The notes beneath the pieces were generated by a model, which saw only the letters and a list, made by a program, of their open reading frames with translations, ran no database searches and was not told where the DNA came from. A stretch of 64,000 nt of DNA. Origin: Amoebidium appalachense (lineage: Eukaryota; Ichthyosporea). The translations under genes and the position numbers were made by a program. Positions 1-18,329 of this stretch are shown one piece after another; position 1 is the first letter of the stretch; each line of letters starts with the position of its first letter. Location: positions 434,001 through 498,000 of the forward strand of contig CAVNZM010000015.1 of the NCBI GenBank assembly GCA_963693365.1, given 5' to 3'.

Positions 1-229
1 ACGCGCATACACGTAAAGGAACCCACACACAGCCGGGTGCATGCCAAATACACAACCCTAAAGGACTTATAACACAGTAGATATACTTTACTGTAGTTGA
101 ACCAAACAAAACCAAACCTTCCTCTCACCTGACCAGCACTATTCCCTTCACCGCACAGCCTGAGGCAGCCATTATAACACATTTCCGAGCACGACATGCT
201 AACCCGGTGCAACAAACCACACTACTTAC

Positions 230-361
230 ATTGTAATTGGAGTGTTTTATTCTCAGGTGGTTTCTTAAAGACCCCTCACTGCTGTACGACTTTCCGCACC
301 CGCGCGGACACACAAGGTCGCGCGTTCTCTTCCTTTCCTGTGCCACACCGTGTACTTGCAT
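230..361 (-). CDS. C2H2 zinc-finger protein, single exon of a partial gene
   Basis: The minus-strand reading runs from an ATG at 361 and contains a zinc-finger core CPRGC-x12-H-x4-H. The signature is C-x3-C with Tyr and Leu at the usual hydrophobic positions (KSY, SLRNH), ending LRIKH. The exon ends at a consensus donor (AAT|GTAAGT, donor GT at 229-228), so the gene continues off the left edge. An alternative acceptor (CTCAG| ending at 367) would make this an internal exon with four extra codons. C2H2 fingers usually bind DNA, but one finger does not fix a target. The open frame continues past the donor to 125 only by chance; that part carries no finger. Confidence 0.55.
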
Positions 362-381
362 TTTCACTGAGTGACTGGCCC

Positions 382-3300
382 TCTGAACCCGGTTATTTGT
401 TCTAGTTTGTGGCTCTCAAGACTTGTGTTATTTCTGAATTAGAGTGTGGGGTGGGTAAGAGTGTGGGGTGGGTATATGTGCACCAAGTGCATATTCTGTA
501 TGAAAGGCACCTGGCAAAACAAGGGCTGCAGAGAAAAAAGGTCGGAGTCGAGGACATAAAGAACCAAAAAGGCACAAAAGAAGAGGTAGAGAGAGAATCC
601 GTGTGTGGTGAGTGTGTGCGTGCGTGCGTGTGTGTGTGTGTGGTTGTGTGTGCGTGTGTGTGCGTGTGTGTTTGTGTTTGTGAATGTGTTTGTGGGTTGT
701 AAGTTGTATCCGGGGAGCGAGCACTGTTTTGGAACTGAGAAAAAAAAATGAAAGGAACAAGAAAGCGAAACGAAGGGAAATGGGTCTTTCCGAAGTGTGC
801 TACTAAACCTGCCATACGTCGCGGTGTGGCCGCGGCTATTCAATGCGACAAGCACAGAGATGATTTGCAGCCAATCATGTAACTTTCAGAAACATTTTCC
901 ATTTATGGTTCCTGATAAATAATTTTATCAGATGCAAACTCCTATTTGTGGAGACATGTGTACGATAGACCAATTATTTTGTCATGAAATATGATTACTT
1001 ATTAGATATCACTTCTATATATTGATAAAGGTTTTCCCCCTGGCAGCCAAAGAGGCTCGGCTGCAACCGTCCTCGGCAGTGTCGGCATCTTGTGTGGAGA
1101 TTTGGGTGGAAGTTCGGTTTGTTTTGATTGGTAGATTTCAGAATCCCTGCCTTGACAGTCCTTGTGGCCCCAAAAATGCGTAATTTTTAGGCATGATTAT
1201 GCGCCAATGCAAATACCGTCTCGCATTCGTGCTATTTATCATATCAAAATGAACTTTCCAAGGATATAACCGTTGACGGTTCGCCACAATGCCTCACGGG
1301 TGATCATGGTCAACCCTTGATCAGTTACAAGTTTTGTAGAGTCTAGTAATGGTCTAAGTAGATTTTACCATAAGCACATATACACAGTTAGACACATGAT
1401 ATGTTCATTATGAAGATTTAGTCAAAAGTCAGTTAGGCCGTCGTTGAACCAATGAAAAATCGTTCTCAAACCCACGGCACGCAGATCTAGCCGCCATTCA
1501 TGTATTGCTGTTACAAATAACTCTCGCCACAGTAGCAAACTGCAGCTCTGCAAAAACTATCTGCGCTATTTGCTTTGTTATGATAGAAATTTTTACATCA
1601 CTATCTCTAGTATTATACCATGGCAATTCAGCCCCAGCCTGGGCGCCTTGTGGCACAGTATCATTCTGTACCACATAATCTAAATGTGCATACATATCCG
1701 ATTTGTCCCCCGGCGGGGCCCTGAGTCGCGATAGCTTCAGCAGCGTGTTGCCAGAGCTGCATGCGTAGCTTCCCAATAGGAATATTTTTACACAATACGG
1801 CGGGCTCAAGTCTTATATAAATTGTCCTTCCACATATATTTATAGATCTTTTCATTTTTTTTGTACCTTTTTAAACTGTTCTAATAAGCCATTTAATAAT
1901 AAACGGGCCCAACGACGGGCTTTTTATCCGTTTCTCACCCTGGTGACCAGGAGGCGCCGCGGGCAGCAGCTTGCGTTCGGCCTCCCTAAACGCCTAAGCA
2001 TATATAAACCGGCATTGCACGTCAATCTTCTATATTTTAATTAAGGAGATATCATACGATATTTCCCACGTATTTGTAACAAGGTCATAGTACTGTAGGG
2101 ACAGCAGAAATTAAACACAATCCACAGCTCAGCAGGGTAGCAACTTGGCGCCTAACGTGCGGTATTTCGAGCCCTTCGAATTCTCCCGACGCCCACGCGC
2201 AATTCAAGTCAATGATAGGACAAAAATGCGTTCTTTCTTTTTATGGTAATGTACACTTAAGATCCAACACATATATAGAATTTTTTAGCCAGGTAAAGGG
2301 CCTTTGGTACAAGAGGCGTACACTGTATGGAGTTATTAGGACTCGAAAGCGTCTTGGAAGGCATGTTCAAGGAATCGACAGATCTGATGGACACAGATCT
2401 GCGAACTGAAGTTGTTCGAAAACCCTCTGCGATTGGCGGAATACTCCCCCAATCAGACAACGCACGTGCACATTCTCAAAAGGTGTCTCGGGCAGTGGCG
2501 GGCCAAAGTCGCACGCAGTCTGGCAGACGGTAAGTGCACGTGCAGGAGCTGAGTGCAGGGCGTTCTGAGCACGGCCCAGCTCTGAAAGCCGTGGTTCTGA
2601 GCGAGTCGCGGGGAGCAGTCCGAGCTGAGGCGCCTGAGTCACTGCGCGCCGGTGGGTCACCCCGACTCACGGCGATCTTGAACAGCACTACAATAGTAGT
2701 ACACTGTTCAAGATGGCCACTGCTGTTCAAGATGGCCGTGCCCCGACCAAGGCCTCCTACATAGATACAACGGAGGCCTTGGCCCCGACTCACCCGGGGC
2801 CCTGACTCACTCATCTGCAGATCTAGCCTACTCACTCTGGCGATCTCTCTGGCAATGGGCATCGATATCGACTCCTGGCAGCTGGAGAGTGCACGTGCAG
2901 AGGAGAGTGCTGCAGCGCTGCTGGCCACTATGTGTGTGTGCGTGTGCGTGTGTGTGTGTGTGTCACGTGTGTGTGTGTGTGTGTGTGTGTACGTGTGTGT
3001 ACGTGTGTGTGTGTGGTGCGTGCACGTGCGTGTGTACGTGTACACGTGTGTGTGTTTGTGTACGTAGTAATGGCCGGCAGCGGGGAGGGGGGGGGGGGGG
3101 GGGGGTGGAGTTGGGAGGGAGGAGCTCGTGCACGTGGAGGCCAAGAAAGAGGACATCGGTCTACTAGAGAGAGAGAAAGAAAAAGGCCTAGGCCTAAAGA
3201 GGCCTATTAGCACTCCACTAGGAGTGGGGCCCAGGCAGGCCCAGAGGGACCGAGAGACCGGGGGGTCTCAGAGAAAGGGGGGCCGCGGGGGGGCCGGGGG

Positions 3301-4980
3301 ACGGGGGGAGAGGGGGGGGGGGGGGGGGGTACTACTACTGGCAGGAAGAGAGATCTAGACCTTGAGGAAGGGATTCATCAGTGACAAAGATCTCTGCGTA
3401 TGTATGATGCGCATGCAACTCCGAGTCATGTAGGCTAGCTATAGTGTGTGCGCGTCACCTTGCAAGGCCTGGCATGCAGCTGCAAGCTGTCGAACAAATC
3501 ATGACGGGGGGGAAGGGGATGGAGGGAGACCCCGGCTGGTGGGGGAGCCCGTGACTACACGCACATACAGACAAGCAGTAAGAGAGCTCGAGGGGAATCA
3601 TGGAAGGGACACCGACTCGAAAGGCTGTGTATGATATCGATGCGTGCACCTGTGACGATCACTTGCACATGGCAATGGCAAATTATGGCATGTCGCCATC
3701 TATTTAATAAAATTTTCAGGTTATCTGTTCCCCCCCCCCCCCCCCCCCCGGCCCCTCCCCGAGTCCCCTGCGGGCAGGGCCTCGCCTCCCCTTCCCAGGC
3801 CTGGCCACGGCTCGTGAGGCGGCCCCAATTCAAGGCCTCCCGGCTTGTTGTTCAATGAGCTGTTTGGAGCCTGATCTAGCTGCTAGCCTAATCGGTGAGT
3901 TTAAATCAGTTTTAACTATTATTAAAGAGATCTAGAGGCCCACCTGTCCGCTCTGAGACTCATACTATAATATTGTTGTTTCATCATATCAAACACGCAC
4001 ATACACCCATTTACCAACGGTTCAGGCTCTTTTCCTCCGAAGGCAATTGCGCAAATTTTTTTCGCCCGCTCTTTGTTTTTTGATTTGAGGATAATGCAGG
4101 TTAAGTATCACGTTGTGATTTGTTTTTGACCCGGGCCCACTTTATTTGGCCGTCTGGGGAAATACAAGCAAGTAAGTGATACACTATCCCCCGGGCAGCA
4201 TTCTATTGTCGTATTTTTGGCACTGAGCTCTCAGCACTAAATGGCTCATTTTGGCTGCTAGCGAGTAGCATGCCTTTCCATATTAGGAAACCGACGCGAC
4301 GCCTCTGCAGAACCATCATTTTTAATCTCCTATTTTATGCGTGATATTGCTTGGGCGACCTTTTAATACTACACTGGCTACGTATTATACTGTAGCTATA
4401 ACTTCTGTGATACTAATATTAGCCAGGTTCAACAGAAACTTTCCTAATTATAGATCAATGTATGAGAGATTGCTCCGGTTTTTGTTCGGATGCAGGCATT
4501 TACCCGCTATCCCAGTTCCACTACTTTAGAGCATTTGCTGAATATAAAGGTACTACAATTGCTATGGACTTAAATATTACTAAGTTTAGCCTAACATTTT
4601 TACTGTAGTGATTGTTGGGCCCCCGGTAGCTGAGTTTGGCAAGAAGATTCGGAAATCCTACGGTTGAATTCAAGCGGTACTTGGTATATCTAGTTGGATA
4701 TCCAGTGATGCCATATATGTGACTATCTCGGTGTGTTTAAGGCGATTCCACCTGGTCATTATTAGCCCTGTCTGATGCCCCAACTTTATATTGTTAAAAA
4801 ACTCTTATAATAAAAAAAAGATTGGCTCCGAGGCTCAACCCACCATGGTGTGAGCTCCATTCTCAGAGTAGTGCAATATAATAAAACCAGATATGATATG
4901 TATTATCCGAAGTTGTTGCCGTGTAAAAAACAAAAGTCACTTTTTAGTATGCAATAAACGAATGTCATGTTGTTGTGCAA
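382..4980. other. Gene-poor intergenic DNA with microsatellites
   Basis: There is a (GT/GC)n stretch at 601-690, and (GT)n at 2931-3065 followed by G-runs at 3087-3330. A C-run sits at 3731-3750. The stretches 860-2480 and 3840-4980 are ordinary-complexity, AT-rich sequence. No open frame there shows a domain or paired splice sites. Two short minus-strand frames at 1498-1855 are noted under rejected items. A small duplicated motif (GTTCAAGATGGCC) occurs twice at about 2704-2742 beside an inverted pair, AAGGCCTCC/GGAGGCCTT. Confidence 0.6.
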
Positions 4981-4982
4981 TA

Positions 4983-5197
4983 CAGGGGTAGGCCGACTAT
5001 AAGATTACGTGAATTTCGGCTCTAGCCCGCTAGAATCTTAGTTCCAGATCCCCCTAGCACACAAGGACACATGTACAGGGAAACAATCTTAATTTTCATA
5101 TATGCCGTGGGGGCTAGCCAGCTAGAATCCTAATTTCTCTAAAAATCCTAGTCCTAGAATCTTATATTCGGAAAATCTTATATTTAGACTACCCCTG
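4983..5197. mobile_element. Mariner-type MITE with TA target duplication
   Basis: The left end begins CAGGGGTAGGCCGACTATAAG, and the right end read on the opposite strand begins CAGGGGTAGTCTAAATATAAG. This gives terminal inverted repeats of about 24 bp with roughly 80% identity. TA dinucleotides flank both ends (4981-4982 and 5198-5199), which is the target duplication of the Tc1/mariner group. The 215-bp body has no coding capacity, so this is a non-autonomous element. It also contains an internal repeat of a CTAGAATC(T/C)TA motif. Confidence 0.6.
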
Positions 5198-5199
5198 TA

Positions 5200-8853
<3,654 letters not shown>

Positions 8854-8926
8854 CCCATGGTCATGTGGGAAGTTCCACTCATTATTTTGCCGCTTCTTAA
8901 GCACGTGGCTAAGTTTCGGTTTGCAG
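8854..8926 (+). CDS. Possible isolated exon of an unknown gene
   Basis: This 73-bp stretch is bounded by a C-run plus CAG acceptor on the left and a good donor (TTTGCAG|GTAATC) on the right, the same edge pattern as proven exons in this window. It encodes PMVMWEVPLIILPLLKHVAK then FRFAG, a short hydrophobic peptide. No partner exon could be found on this strand. It could be part of a membrane protein, or chance. Confidence 0.25.
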
Positions 8927-9527
8927 GTAATCGAATGTTGTTGGTGGTTGTTGTGTGGATATGTGGAAGGTGCGACCGTCTATGTGAAATGCTGGCAGGA
9001 AAACCTCAAAACATCAATATTGGCTGTGTAATTTCATCTTTTCAATTCATCAGACCACCATGATGCGGTAACCAGACCTGCAGGACCAAAATAGACCATT
9101 AAAACTAACGATTAGACCCTATTGGTTGGAATTACATTTAACTCTAATTCACGAGCCTCTCTTTCTGCATGTTCAAGGTTGTTACACCTGATTGTACATC
9201 TAAACTCCAAAAATTCCACGTCAAACTTCAGTAACAAATCATCAAAACATTCAATCATATATATCATGCTTTCACTGAACTAGTTTAAATTTTTAGTGGA
9301 CAAGGAACAAAATTATAAACCATCTCTCCTCAATAGCTGCATTCCTTATTGTGTCGTGTACAACACACTTGCAAAAAAAAAATTTTTTTAAGCAACGATT
9401 ATCGGTGGGGCATTTTACTAATTACCTACAAAACCACTAGAAAACCAAAGCTTAGCTATGCAAAGACCGGAAAAGACAAAACCCTCTAGTGGAACAAATG
9501 GGGCCTTATTATTCAAACCCCGTTTCT

Positions 9528-10438
9528 TTATCGCCGGAACGATGCCTCCCCCTTTTCGGCACTAGAACCTGCTTCCCCCGGGTCAATATTTTCACGAAGT
9601 CGAGATTCATCCATTTTCGCAACAGAACCCCCTACCGGCAGTGTCTCCCCAACCTGTATATGATCTCTGCTTCCAATTTTCAACAATTTTCTTATAGACA
9701 CCTTCTTGGTTCCCCCTGCACCCGGATCCGCTTCCGAAATTGATTCCGCCCCTGGATTATCCGCTGATATTGGGTCCGAAATTGTCTCTCTGGCGGGTAA
9801 CTGAAAATTTCTGCCCAAAATTCGTGCCAGTAATATATCACCTGGGGTCGAGTCGAAGGAGTAAATCGTGGAGGGGTATTGTTTTTCTTGCATAGCGGCA
9901 AATGTGAACCACCAGCAGGCAAAATACAAAACCGCCTGTAAATCGTAATTTGCGACGACTAGAGCCCCCCCAAGCATGTCTTTGTAGCCTAATAGAACCC
10001 ACCCAATGTTATCGAACATTAAACCAAACCCCAACGTCATGGCGATTCCAAACATTGACTGGAGCATTGTTGCCGTGACATTATAACGATAAAAACTGGG
10101 TTGCTGCAGTTTTAAAAGGATAAGGGCCACAAATATCAAAAATATGAAAAATGATTGTAGGCCAACATGAATAAAATCCATTAATTTCAGCAGATCTTTT
10201 CCGCCCAGCACACACCACGGTGTAAATATAACCAGAAAAGGAATCATCAATATCAACATGACGCAAATCATCCACATGGGGCCGTAGTGGCTCTGCCTCA
10301 GTAGGAGGGGGGGTCTGTATGAACATGTGCGAAAATCTACCGTGCCGTAGTACAAAATGCACAGGCGCATCGCAAAAGCCCCCACGGGAAGGATGGTCAT
10401 TGGGCGGCCAAACCAGTAGAGGCTCTCGAGAAAGTATG

Positions 10439-10478
<40 letters not shown>

Positions 10479-10624
10479 TTTTTTTTGAGGGGGGGGGGGG
10501 GGGAGGAGGAGGAGGGTTGGAGAGAAGGGGGAGGGTCAAGTGGCAGGGGGGAGGGGGGAGGGATAGGAGGTGTGGGTGAGTGAGCGAGTGGGTGAGTGTG
10601 TGTTTGTGTGTGTGTGTGTGTGAC

Positions 10625-10677
<53 letters not shown>

Positions 10678-10872
10678 CGTCTGTGTGTGATTGGGAGGCT
10701 GGCTGAAGCGGGGCGTGGGGGGTGGGGGTGGGGGGGAGATAAGGGGAGGAGAAGGCGAGGAGGGGGGGAGCGGGGTGGGTGGGGGGGGGGGGGGAGGGGA
10801 GGGGGGGTCGACGTAAACGGGATGAACGAAGAAAAGATGTGTGAGTGAGTGTGTGTGTGTGTGTGTTTGACG

Positions 10873-10962
<90 letters not shown>

Positions 10963-11064
10963 GTCTGTGTGTGTGGTTCGGAGGTTCACTGGAAGGCGCG
11001 GGGGAGGGGGGGTGGGGAGGGAGAGGGGGGAGGGGAGGGACGAAGGGAAGGTGTGTGTGTGTGG

Positions 11065-11122
<58 letters not shown>

Positions 11123-11427
11123 GCTCGCACGCACGAACTACGTAAGCGTACAAAATATGGCTTACTTATTTTTTGTGTATTCTTACATATGTGTGATTAA
11201 TAACCCAGAAACCGAAGGGGGGGGGGGGGGGGGGGAAGGGGGGGGGAGGGAAGGGGGGGGGAGGGGGGGAGAGGGGGCGATGAGAGTGCTTGTGGGGAGC
11301 GATCCATCAGAAGGTAGAAACGGAGGACTCACCGATACACAAGACTAACCCAAATACACAACAAATGAGTGGGCAAGACACACGAACAGACTGGACCATC
11401 ATCAGCCTTTGAGGGGTTCTCACAGCC

Positions 11428-11466
<39 letters not shown>

Positions 11467-11676
11467 GGGGGGGGGGGGGGGGGGGAAGACCAGCTAGCCC
11501 GCCGGGGGAATGGGGGGGGGGGGGGGGGGGAGGGGGGCGACCACTTAGCCGTCCGAGGGGGGGGGAGGGGGGTTTGAATGCGTCATAAAGTACCACATAC
11601 ACATAAAAAACAAACAACACGATGCAGAGTGCAAACCACACATAAAGAGTATCAACAATAAGCAGAGCCCATCCTC

Positions 11677-11721
<45 letters not shown>

Positions 11722-11815
11722 GTCATCCAGTACCCGAGTTTCGACCCATTTTGCTCGTCAAGGAAACCAAACTCAGATACTGTTTCACTTGAACATGGGT
11801 GGGTCACCCGTCTTG

Positions 11816-11852
<37 letters not shown>

Positions 11853-12192
11853 CAATGGGATACAGAGCACAAAGCATACATTCACAAGCGACCACAAGGA
11901 AAAGCTGGTCAGCAAACACAAAGAGAGAGAGAGAGGGGGGGAGGTTGGGGGGGGGGGGAGGGGGGAGGGGGGGAGGGGGGGGAGGGGGGGGGGGAGTTGA
12001 GGCTTGGGATCGAGGACAAACAAAAAAAAAAAAAAAAAGAGGAGAGAGTAAAATAGGGATGGTTTAGACTGAAGGGGGGTTAAGTGGGGGAATGGTTGTA
12101 GAGGATTAAAGGAGGCAGGATAGGGTGGCATGTACTTCTGGAGTTGGGTAGGGAGAAAGGCCTTGGCCTGTGGGTGTGTGTGTGTGTGTGTG

Positions 12193-12226
<34 letters not shown>

Positions 12227-12510
12227 CCCAGGCGGAGAAGAGTACAGAACATTATAAAATAAAATAATAAAAAATAAAAATATGTATAATCACGCACCAT
12301 TTCTGGATGGTATTCCGGCACCCTCCAGACGTTTGCAGCCCACTGGCTCATCTGAAGTATCAGGCCAATATAAGGCACCCCCAGCAGAAAGTATAAGTTA
12401 CACCTCTTGGATCGGGACAGGGGGGACGCACATATCGCAAACATGCTGAGTGCCGCTGTAATGGCTAGGACAGCAAGATTGACTGGGATCCATATTTGGA
12501 GTGTGCGCAT
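9528..12510 (-). CDS. Seven-transmembrane protein, two exons, 374 aa
   Basis: Exon 1 is 12510-12298 (71 codons) and ends ATG|GTGCGT. Exon 2 is 10439-9528 and follows a (CA)n-CAG acceptor. Both junctions are phase 0, giving 374 aa. Predicted membrane segments lie near residues 6-28, 38-58, 85-103, 126-148, 160-180, 195-215 and 230-254, seven in all. A polar cytoplasmic-type tail of about 120 residues follows. The topology suits a G-protein-coupled or other 7TM receptor, but no family signature is certain. The third-segment motif [16 protein letters not shown] resembles the entry of TM3 in 7TM proteins that carry RGS domains; no RGS domain is present here. The AT-rich stretch after residue 71 (12297-12235) reads as further hydrophobic residues, but the consensus donor and matching phase place it in the intron. 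Confidence 0.65.
10440..12297 (-). repeat. 7TM-gene intron made of (CA)n, C-runs and A/C-runs on its sense strand
   Basis: On the plus strand this shows as (GT)n at 10440-10474, 10607-10676, 10848-10960 and 11059-11118, with G-runs at 11218-11275, 11466-11575, 11680-11718 and 11817-11850. There is a T-run at 11431-11465. Read in the direction of the gene, the intron is therefore C- and CA-rich throughout. It ends in about 17 CA units leading directly into the CAG acceptor, with no ordinary pyrimidine tract. Confidence 0.8.
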
Positions 12511-12515
12511 AAACT

Positions 12516-12720
12516 GTTTGTGATGATTGGTTAGTGAGAATTAAAACTAAATGGGCCTGATGATTGGTTGGTTAGTGATGACTAGAGCTTAAGTTCATGC
12601 GATATGGTTAGCGATGGCCTTAAATGTGCATGATTATTGGCTAATGATGACCAAAAACTCACATGTACGTGATGGTCGGTTAGTGATGATTAAAGCCTTC
12701 AATGTGACTGATGATTCATG
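12516..12720. promoter_or_regulatory. Degenerate tandem array of CCAAT-type boxes upstream of the 7TM gene
   Basis: Five or six diverged units of about 40 bp repeat the theme GATGATTGGTTAGTGATGA (near 12517, 12559, 12607, 12640, 12679 and 12710). On the coding strand of the 7TM gene each intact unit contains AACCAATCATC, an inverted CCAAT box. The array sits 6-210 bp upstream of that gene's ATG, the normal place for CCAAT elements. No TATA box is evident. Promoter function is inferred from position. Confidence 0.4.
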
Positions 12721-15613
<2,893 letters not shown>

Positions 15614-15706
15614 TTATGGCCGGACAAGCTCCGACTGCACGTCCCTGCCGTACCGGGCCCCCTGGCCTGGGCGGATCCGGAGGCGGCGGCAGCAGCGGCG
15701 GCGCCG

Positions 15707-15754
<48 letters not shown>

Positions 15755-16556
15755 CGCACGCACGCGCGTGTGTGTGTGGCGCCTGTGTGTGCACATGTGA
15801 CACGGTGGGGTGGGGGGGCACCGGTGGGGTGGGAGCTTACATGATGCAGGTATAAACACCATTACCGCCGGGGATGAGCCACGCACAAAAATACTAACTC
15901 CCACCCGCCCCCAGCCCACCCACCTGCGCACACACACACACAAGGCTTACACACACGTGCATGGTACACTGATGTACCAAGCTTGCGCACTGACACACAC
16001 ACACACACACATACACACACACACATGCACACACACTCATGATCACACACACACTCACACACACACGTGCATGCTGCCGCAAGTGCACTGCGCGGCACTA
16101 ATATTTTTAATGAGCACGACCGCATGCATATGCAAGCATGTAAGTGCACCCCTTCCGCCCATGGCCAGCCACACACGTAACAGTGCACACACGTCACTCC
16201 CACCCACGCACAACAGTGTGCCTCCGCACGCATTTTAAATTGCCAACGACTGAGGTGACTGTATGTGTATAAATAAATCCGAAAAGCCTCTAGTGTCAGA
16301 CGGTAGCATGATTTCATTGAATTTCCGAAGTGTAGAGTATACTGTCAGGTTCAGTGTTATCTTTTCCTTTTTTCAACACAGCCACGTATCGAGTCTGTTG
16401 AGTTGCCAGCGGTTACCGGGTATCCTAGAATCCTGTGCGAATTCTTCAACGTTTAAAACATTTCACATTACCTGCCTGGGCGTCCACCTGAGCAGAACAT
16501 ACGGCGAAAATCGCAAAGGAAAGCACCCACACCGTCCTTGGCAGGGGCCCTGCCAT
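15614..16556 (-). CDS. Possible small secreted peptide, two exons, about 45 aa
   Basis: Exon 1 (16556-16472) starts with ATG after an A-rich leader and encodes a good signal peptide, MAGPLPRTVWVLSFAIFAVC, followed by SAQVDAQA. It ends at a strong donor, GGCAG|GTAATG. A TATATAAAA box lies on the same strand at about 16598-16606, some 45-50 bp upstream of the ATG. A C-run followed by CGCCCAG at 15667 is a phase-compatible acceptor. It leads into 16 codons ending with TAA at 15616-15614, for a mature peptide of about 20 residues. The signal-peptide exon is fairly convincing. The choice of second exon is weak, since a phase match occurs by chance one time in three. Confidence 0.3.
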
Positions 16557-16597
16557 TTTTTTCGACGGGTAACCGGGACTCTCTGACGAAGAATCCG

Positions 16598-16606
16598 GTT
16601 TTTATA
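16598..16606 (-). promoter_or_regulatory. TATA box of the secreted-peptide exon
   Basis: TATATAAAA reads on the minus strand, followed about 25-30 bp later by the likely transcription start and then the short leader to the ATG at 16556. Confidence 0.4.
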
Positions 16607-16609
16607 TAT

Positions 16610-17508
16610 CCCTTCGGTCTTCCGAAGCAGCCTGTGTCCTTCTTATAGGCTTATTATCTGCGTGAGGTTTTGTTGTGGTGGCAGAAAAATTACTACCTAT
16701 TGAATGGCAAGTTCCTGCGTTTAAGGTGCTCAAACTGGGATATTTTGCACTTGAACGTTCCGTGTCATCAAGGTGAGTGTATGTATTAAGGGGCAGAGCT
16801 CAAAACGTACGTATGCATGTAATATAATTTAGTGCCTTGCGTTCTCTAGATCTCTCAACGGTTTCTAGCCAGCTTCAAACACGGCCGAGCCCCTCTGAAT
16901 ATCATCCAACAAAAGTTGCTATGATGCTTCAATCATCAAAGACACCACGAAAGCTTGTAGTTTTCACCACTCGAAACCTTTACTTCAGACACCAAGCACA
17001 CACCCCATGGCCATATACCGAGCATACCGTCACAGACACGTCAAGCTGGGCTACACAACAACATGATACCCAAATATGGCTGACCCTGGTCCATTCCGAT
17101 TGGCTGACACTTTACCATCCTGCCGCACGGTTCACTTTTTTCTTTTTTCTGGCGTCACTGAAACAAAACCACAGATGTATAAGGCCCTGAGTAACTCTGT
17201 AAGTGAAGTATCAAGGCAAAACATTGTTGCCGCAGGCCCCGTTTCCGTCCCCCCCTGTCCCCCCCTCCCCCCCCCCCCCCCCCGTCCCCCCCCCCTCCTC
17301 CCCCCCCCCCCCCCTCCCCGTGGGGGCTAAGGCTTTTCGAAGTTACCCATTTTCTCTGGACGAGAAAATCATTTGATTTGAGGCTCGTGTACATTAGGCT
17401 AACTTGCTTCACTTTAATTTCTCTTCTTTCAAAGTTGTCTGCCCCAAAACCTCCTCCTCCGCCATCTTCGTACTCAACACACACGCACACAACACACACA
17501 CACCGTGC

Positions 17509-17572
<64 letters not shown>

Positions 17573-17612
17573 CACGCACGCACGCACGCACGCATGCACG
17601 CGCACACACACA

Positions 17613-17646
<34 letters not shown>

Positions 17647-17782
17647 GGAAAAAAAAAAAAAGCCCCGTGGGGTGTTGGTGTGGCGGGGCCTACGGACTTT
17701 CGTGTGTCAAGAACGTGACAGGGTGCTTACATGCACATGTCGCACTGCCTGTCAATAAACTAACATATCTGTTCCCACACAG
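16610..17782. other. Intergenic DNA and upstream intron of the secreted-domain gene
   Basis: 16610-17230 is unique sequence with no supported exon. C-runs are at 17266-17318, (CA)n at 17505-17625 and A-runs at 17626-17661. The last part ends in a CACACAG acceptor at 17782, so at least the right end is an intron. The first exon of that gene, expected to carry a signal peptide, was not found. Confidence 0.5.
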
Positions 17783-18329
17783 TCTTTGCACCAGCCGACT
17801 ACACTACCACCAGCCGCATCTTCCAAAACGGAGACTTTGAAACTCCGGTTATGGCTTCCGGAAGCCAGTTCCAATTCTTTAACCCCGTATGGGTTCCAGG
17901 GTGAGAAACTACCGATACGTCCTTCGAATATTGGAAGACAGGAATGGCGGCATGACCGCATACAAGGGAAATCAATTTGCGGAAATCAGCGCCTATCTTC
18001 CCAGAAGTGCTATATATCAGTACATTGACACAACTCCTGGAGAGGAAATTGAGTTTTCGTTTTCTCACCGTGGGCGTGCGGGGGTCGATACTTTGGAAGT
18101 TTTTGCAGGGCCTGAAATCGTCGGGTTGGCCAACGTAACTTTGAATATTTCTTTGGGACAGTTTGCGAGCGATAAGACGACGTGGAAGCGGTACACGACA
18201 TTCTACATTTTGCCTCAGGGTCAGAACCGAACCGGATTTAGGTTTCAGACTGTGAGCTCTTCGTGCAATGGTGCATGTGGTAATCTGGTGGATGATATTG
18301 TCGTGAGGCCACGTAGGTGCGGGTCTTAA
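17783..18329 (+). CDS. Secreted galactose-binding-like (DUF642-type) domain protein, terminal exon region
   Basis: The start (phase 2) follows CCACACAG. The protein reads NGDFETP..SGSQFQFF..VWVPG, then KGNQFAEI, YIDTTPGEEIEFSFSHRGR and DTLEVFAG. This is the pattern of extracellular beta-sandwich domains in which NGDFE, VPGW, QF.E and HRGR are conserved. Potential N-glycosylation (NVT, NIS) and paired Cys near the end (SSCNGACG) fit secretion. Two breaks occur close together: a TGA at 17901-17903, exactly where the family has Trp, and a frame change before GGMTAYKG. Removing 17901-17941 (41 nt, CAGG|GTGAGA ... GACAG|G) repairs both and leaves one open frame to the TAA-type stop at 18327. So this is either a very short intron or a decayed gene. 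Confidence 0.55.

Noticed and set aside
1498-1855. Two overlapping minus-strand frames, one starting MKRSINICGRTIYIRLEP
   Set aside because: Reasonable composition and an ATG after an A-run, but the two frames compete, no domain or splice site supports either, and the region is AT-rich with a TATA-like motif inside the ORF.
12235-12297. Hydrophobic extension of 7TM exon 1 ([14 protein letters not shown])
   Set aside because: It is a run of AT-rich intron sequence after a consensus donor GTGCGT. Including it would need a poor donor and would break the phase with exon 2.
17901-17903. Reassignment of TGA to tryptophan
   Set aside because: Only one TGA at a conserved Trp position was seen. Other genes here use TGG for Trp and close with TAA or TGA, and a frameshift lies next to it.
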